Position numbers and translations under genes: made by a program
Part shown: positions 5,328-7,463 of the stretch, piece after piece
Position numbering within the stretch: position 1 is the first letter of the stretch
Layout of the letters: every line of letters begins with the position of its first letter
The notes under the pieces: generated by a model
Seen by the model: only the letters and a program-made list of their open reading frames with translations
What the model was told of the DNA's origin: nothing
Databases searched by the model: none
Source: Actinomycetota bacterium
Lineage (GTDB): Bacteria > Actinomycetota > Thermoleophilia > UBA2241
Direction: 5' to 3'
Length of the DNA: 7,463 bases
Assembly: GCA_003157715.1 (NCBI GenBank)
Contig: PMKK01000100.1
Coordinates: 1 to 7,463 of the forward strand

Positions 5328-5405
5328 TCGCCCGTGGAGCATGCGCGGTTCGCCCGTGGACGGCCGACCGCTCGCTCGCGAAGTACCCGGCGCGTCCGTG
5401 AACGG
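5328..5405. repeat. Degenerate 22-bp repeat in the convergent intergenic region
   Basis: TCGCCCGTGGA occurs at 5328-5338 and again at 5350-5360, a 22-bp spacing. A weaker third copy (GCGTCCGTGAACGG) starts near 5392. The spacing and the CGTGGAC core recall the 22-bp array ahead of the plus-strand gene, so the two flanks may share an origin. The rest of the 93-bp gap between the two convergent stop codons shows nothing else. Confidence 0.5.
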
Positions 5406-5406
5406 C

Positions 5407-6141
5407 TTACGTCTGGTAGGCGAACCGCAGCGCCCGCAGGCGGCTGCCCGTCTCGTGCATGTAGAGCTGGTGGATGTGGCGCAGCGCCTCTTCGGCGCCG
5501 GCAGCGCTGGGCAGACCGCGCAGCTCGGCGAGCGGCAGCTCCACCGAGCTGCGCATCGCCGCGACGGCCTCGGGGGTCACCGGCACGCCTTCGCCGACGG
5601 AGCACTCGCACACCAGCCCGCCGCGCGACGCCGAGAACGCCAGCGCCATGCCGCCCGAACCGCAGTGAGCGCACTGGTCGAGGACCGGCAGGTAACCCGC
5701 CTCGTGGAGCAGCTTCATGAGCACGCCCAGCACGAGCGGCGACGAAGGCGCCGGACCGGCGAAGCCGCGATCGATCTCGGCGAGCGAGCGCGCCAGCAGA
5801 TTGAAGACGCGCTCGTGAGCCTCCTCCTCGCCGAACAGGCCGGCGACGGCCTCGCAGGCGAGCGCCGCCGCCGCCATCGCCTCGCGGTCCTCCCTGATGT
5901 GAGCGAACGTGGCGACGAGCTGCGCCGAGGTGACGGTGTACAGCGAGCGCCCGCGAAACAGCACGAGGTCGACGACGCCGAACGGCTCCAGCCGCCCGCC
6001 CCAGCGCGACTTCGTGCGCCGCACGCCCTTGACGACCGCGTCGAGCCGGCCCAGCTCCTGGCTGAACAGACCGACGATGCGGTCGGCCTCGCCGAGCGGC
6101 CTGCTGGCCAGCACGATGGCGCGCGCCTTCTCGTATCTCAT
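5407..6141 (-). CDS. recO: DNA recombination/repair mediator RecO
   Basis: The product has 244 residues, a normal RecO length. RecO works with RecR and RecF to load RecA onto SSB-coated single-stranded gaps and can anneal complementary strands. The N-terminal OB-fold is recognisable (RAIVLASRPLGEADRIVGLFS, then AVVKGVRR at 35-42), followed by an alpha-helical region and a zinc-finger-like element with CAHC at 157-160 and GGLVCEC at 174-180. The C-terminal HxxxLYMHExGSRLRALRF stretch (about 224-240) is typical. In many RecO proteins the second metal pair is CxxC; here it is spaced CxC, so metal binding may be altered. ATG 6141 begins exactly at the RecO N-terminus (MRYEKARAIVL). It is preceded by two identical upstream ATG units rather than a Shine-Dalgarno, which points to translational coupling with prmC. 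Confidence 0.95.
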   Translation of the reverse strand: MRYEKARAIVLASRPLGEADRIVGLFSQELGRLDAVVKGVRRTKSRWGGRLEPFGVVDLVLFRGRSLYTVTSAQLVATFAHIREDREAMAAAALACEAVAGLFGEEEAHERVFNLLARSLAEIDRGFAGPAPSSPLVLGVLMKLLHEAGYLPVLDQCAHCGSGGMALAFSASRGGLVCECSVGEGVPVTPEAVAAMRSSVELPLAELRGLPSAAGAEEALRHIHQLYMHETGSRLRALRFAYQT

Positions 6142-6191
6142 CGCGAGGCCGCGAGGCTCATCGCGAGGCCGCGAGGCTCATCGCGAGGCCG
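6137..6191 (-). repeat. 20-bp tandem repeat carrying the recO start codon
   Basis: The plus-strand unit CTCATCGCGAGGCCGCGAGG is present at 6137-6156 and 6157-6176, with a third partial copy at 6177-6191. The copies are identical over the shared bases, suggesting a recent duplication. On the minus strand every copy contains ATGAG, so ATG occurs at 6141 (recO), 6161 and 6181. The 20-bp spacing puts each ATG in a different frame from the next. Confidence 0.92.
6138..6161 (-). CDS. Possible 7-codon coupling peptide ending on the recO start
   Basis: ATG at 6161 opens MSLAASR and stops at TGA 6140-6138, which overlaps the recO ATG (6141-6139) as ATGA. It duplicates the last seven codons of the preceding mini-ORF because both lie in the 20-bp repeat. 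Translation is inferred only from the chained stop/start overlaps. Confidence 0.3.
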   Translation of the reverse strand: MSLAASR

Positions 6192-6214
6192 TATCGCGAC
6201 ACCGCCGGCCTCAT
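6158..6214 (-). CDS. Possible 18-codon coupling peptide overlapping the prmC stop
   Basis: ATG at 6214 overlaps the prmC TGA as ATGA and opens an 18-residue frame (MRPAVSRYGLAMSLAASR) ending at TGA 6160-6158. That stop in turn overlaps the ATG at 6161. The peptide has no recognisable function; if translated, its role would be to carry terminating ribosomes toward recO. Nothing but the overlap arrangement supports translation. Confidence 0.3.
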   Translation of the reverse strand: MRPAVSRYGLAMSLAASR

Positions 6215-7095
6215 GACCTCTCGCGGCCGGCCACCACGCGCGGGCCGCCACCCAGGTCGTTGTGCACTTCGATCGGCGCGTAGCGATGACACTCCTCGAA
6301 GACGGCGCGGACCTCGCTCGCCTTGTCTTCGGCGATCTCCAGGGCGAGCCAGCCGCCGGTGCGCAGAAACGGCGGCGCGGCCGGCACGAGACGGTGGTAG
6401 AAGTCCATGCCGGCCGTGCCGCCGAGCAGCGCCACGTGCGGCTCGAAACGGTGCACGTCGGGCGGCGTGCCGGCCAGGTCGCCGTCGGCGATGTAGGGCG
6501 GGTTGGACACGATGACGTCGAACTGTCCGCCCGGCGGCAGATCGTCGAACAGATCGCTCACCAGAAACTCGACGCGCGCGCCGAGCCCCAGGCGGCCCGC
6601 GTTCAGCCGGGCCATCTCGAGCGCCCGGAACTGCACGTCGGTGCCCACCACGTGGACGGTCGGATGCTCGTGGGCGATGGCCAGCGCGACCGCGCCGCTG
6701 CCGGTGCCGATGTCGAGGACGTTGAGGGGGTGACCTTCCACTTCCTTCAGCTTCTCGAGCGCGATCTCGACCAGGGTCTCGGTCTCGGGCCGCGGGATCA
6801 GGGTCGCTTCGTTTAACTCCAGCTCGATGTCGCGAAAGGCCTTGTGGCCGGTGAGGTAGGCCACCGGCTCGCTCTGGGCGCGGCGGCGAACGAGGGCGCG
6901 CAGTCGCGTCCGCTCGTCGGCGGTCAGCTGCCGCTCGGGAATGGCGTACAGGCGCTCGCGGGTGGTGCCCAGCACGTGGGCCAGCAGGATCTCGACGTCG
7001 AGGCGGGGCGTCGCCGACGTCTCCCGCAGCCGCGCGGTCTCGCTTGTCAGGGCGCGCTTCACGGTCAGCGGCCGGGTGATGTCGCCGGCGCTCAC
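6211..7095 (-). CDS. prmC: Release factor glutamine N5-methyltransferase PrmC (HemK)
   Basis: PrmC transfers a methyl group from SAM to the glutamine of the GGQ motif in release factors RF1 and RF2, improving termination. With the GTG start at 7095 the product is 294 residues, close to the family norm of about 280-290. An ATG at 7152 would extend into prfA by about 50 nt with a low-complexity N-terminus and is not preferred; a further GTG at 7062 is possible. The N-terminal helical substrate-binding domain contains LDVEILLAHVL and AYLTGHKAF, then TLIPRPETE. The Rossmann SAM site is VLDIGTGSGAVAL (about 126-138), and the NPPY motif that grips the substrate glutamine is at 198-201. The GTG lies 7 nt after the prfA stop, so the enzyme is co-transcribed with its substrate. 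Its own stop overlaps a downstream ATG (ATGA). Confidence 0.96.
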   Translation of the reverse strand: MSAGDITRPLTVKRALTSETARLRETSATPRLDVEILLAHVLGTTRERLYAIPERQLTADERTRLRALVRRRAQSEPVAYLTGHKAFRDIELELNEATLIPRPETETLVEIALEKLKEVEGHPLNVLDIGTGSGAVALAIAHEHPTVHVVGTDVQFRALEMARLNAGRLGLGARVEFLVSDLFDDLPPGGQFDVIVSNPPYIADGDLAGTPPDVHRFEPHVALLGGTAGMDFYHRLVPAAPPFLRTGGWLALEIAEDKASEVRAVFEECHRYAPIEVHNDLGGGPRVVAGRERS

Positions 7096-7102
7096 GGCGA
7101 TC

Positions 7103-7463
7103 TCAGCTCTCGGCGAGGCTGGCGAGCTGCTTGCGGCGGGCTTCGGCGGCAAGTCCCTCGGTGAACTCGTCGAGGTCGCCCTCGAGGACCGCCGCGAGGC
7201 GATGCGAGGTGAGCCCGATGCGCCCGTCGGTCACCCTGTTCTGGGGAAAGTTGTAGGTGCGGATCTTCTGCGAGCGATCGCCGGTGCCGACCATGCTGCG
7301 GCGCGTGGCGGCGAGCTTCTTGTCCTGCTCGGCCTGGGCGAGGTCGAACAGCCGGGCACGCAGAATGCGCAGCGCCTGCTCTTTGTTCTGGAGCTGGCTC
7401 TTTTCGTCCTGGCAGCTCACCACGAGGCCGCTGGGCAGATGGGTGATGCGCACCGCCGAGTCG
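7103..7463 (-). CDS. prfA: Peptide chain release factor 1 (RF1), C-terminal part
   Basis: Only the last 119 residues are in the window; the gene continues past the right edge. RF1 recognises UAA and UAG and triggers peptide release. The visible part begins [20 protein letters not shown], the sequence that follows the catalytic GGQ loop, and contains [26 protein letters not shown] and [11 protein letters not shown], all strongly conserved in class I bacterial release factors. The THLPSG segment and the close resemblance to E. coli PrfA at the C-terminus favour RF1 over RF2, though the stop-codon recognition tripeptide is outside the window. It heads the prfA-prmC pair. Confidence 0.95.
   Translation of the reverse strand, partial: DSAVRITHLPSGLVVSCQDEKSQLQNKEQALRILRARLFDLAQAEQDKKLAATRRSMVGTGDRSQKIRTYNFPQNRVTDGRIGLTSHRLAAVLEGDLDEFTEGLAAEARRKQLASLAES

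Noticed and set aside
5341..6216. Plus-strand open frame of 291 codons opposite recO
   Set aside because: recO is unmistakable on the minus strand, and this frame has only low-complexity RR/AE-rich sequence.
7096..7152. ATG 7152 as the prmC start
   Set aside because: It would overlap prfA by 50 nt and give a Pro/Ser/Ala tail absent from the family; GTG 7095 fits the usual length and the 7-nt spacing.

Overview
The window is GC-rich (high GC at third codon positions, almost every frame open) and looks like the chromosome of a high-GC bacterium. Exported, heme-motif proteins related to the sulfite-oxidase fold, next to a housekeeping prfA-prmC block, suggest an Actinobacteriota lineage, perhaps an anaerobic respiratory Coriobacteriia-like organism. 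The phylum is an inference from composition and protein style, not something the sequence proves.

Right-hand block (about 5407-7463, minus strand): the C-terminal end of prfA (release factor RF1), then prmC (the methyltransferase that modifies the RF1 GGQ glutamine), then recO (recombination mediator). prfA and prmC are 7 nt apart. prmC and recO are joined by a 69-nt linker carrying a 20-bp tandem repeat. In it, one 18-codon and one 7-codon mini-ORF form a chain of ATGA stop/start overlaps from the prmC stop to the recO start.

Middle (4076-5406): one plus-strand gene for a redoxin/ATP10-like thioredoxin-fold protein without a CxxC motif, convergent with recO and divergent from the left-hand genes. 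The roughly 730-bp divergent region holds a candidate minus-strand promoter, a structured leader of unidentified class with a terminator-like hairpin, several other hairpins, and a 22-bp tandem repeat running in perfect register into the plus-strand start codon.

Left-hand block (1-4075, minus strand): three consecutive paralogous exported proteins made of two or three domains resembling the Oxidored_molyb (sulfite oxidase/YedY-type) fold. The first (2489-4075) has three domains and no heme motif. The second (1196-2350) has two domains and a CVNCH motif. The third (1-933, cut by the window edge) is a predicted lipoprotein with a CX4CH motif. The heme-like motif lies at the start of the second domain, about where catalytic members keep their molybdenum-ligating cysteine. 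They are probably envelope electron-transfer or binding proteins expressed together, with strong hairpins between the genes.

The most unusual signal is that four different start regions here carry four unrelated tandem repeats (12, 18, 20 and 22 bp). In three of them the repeat unit contains the start codon itself.
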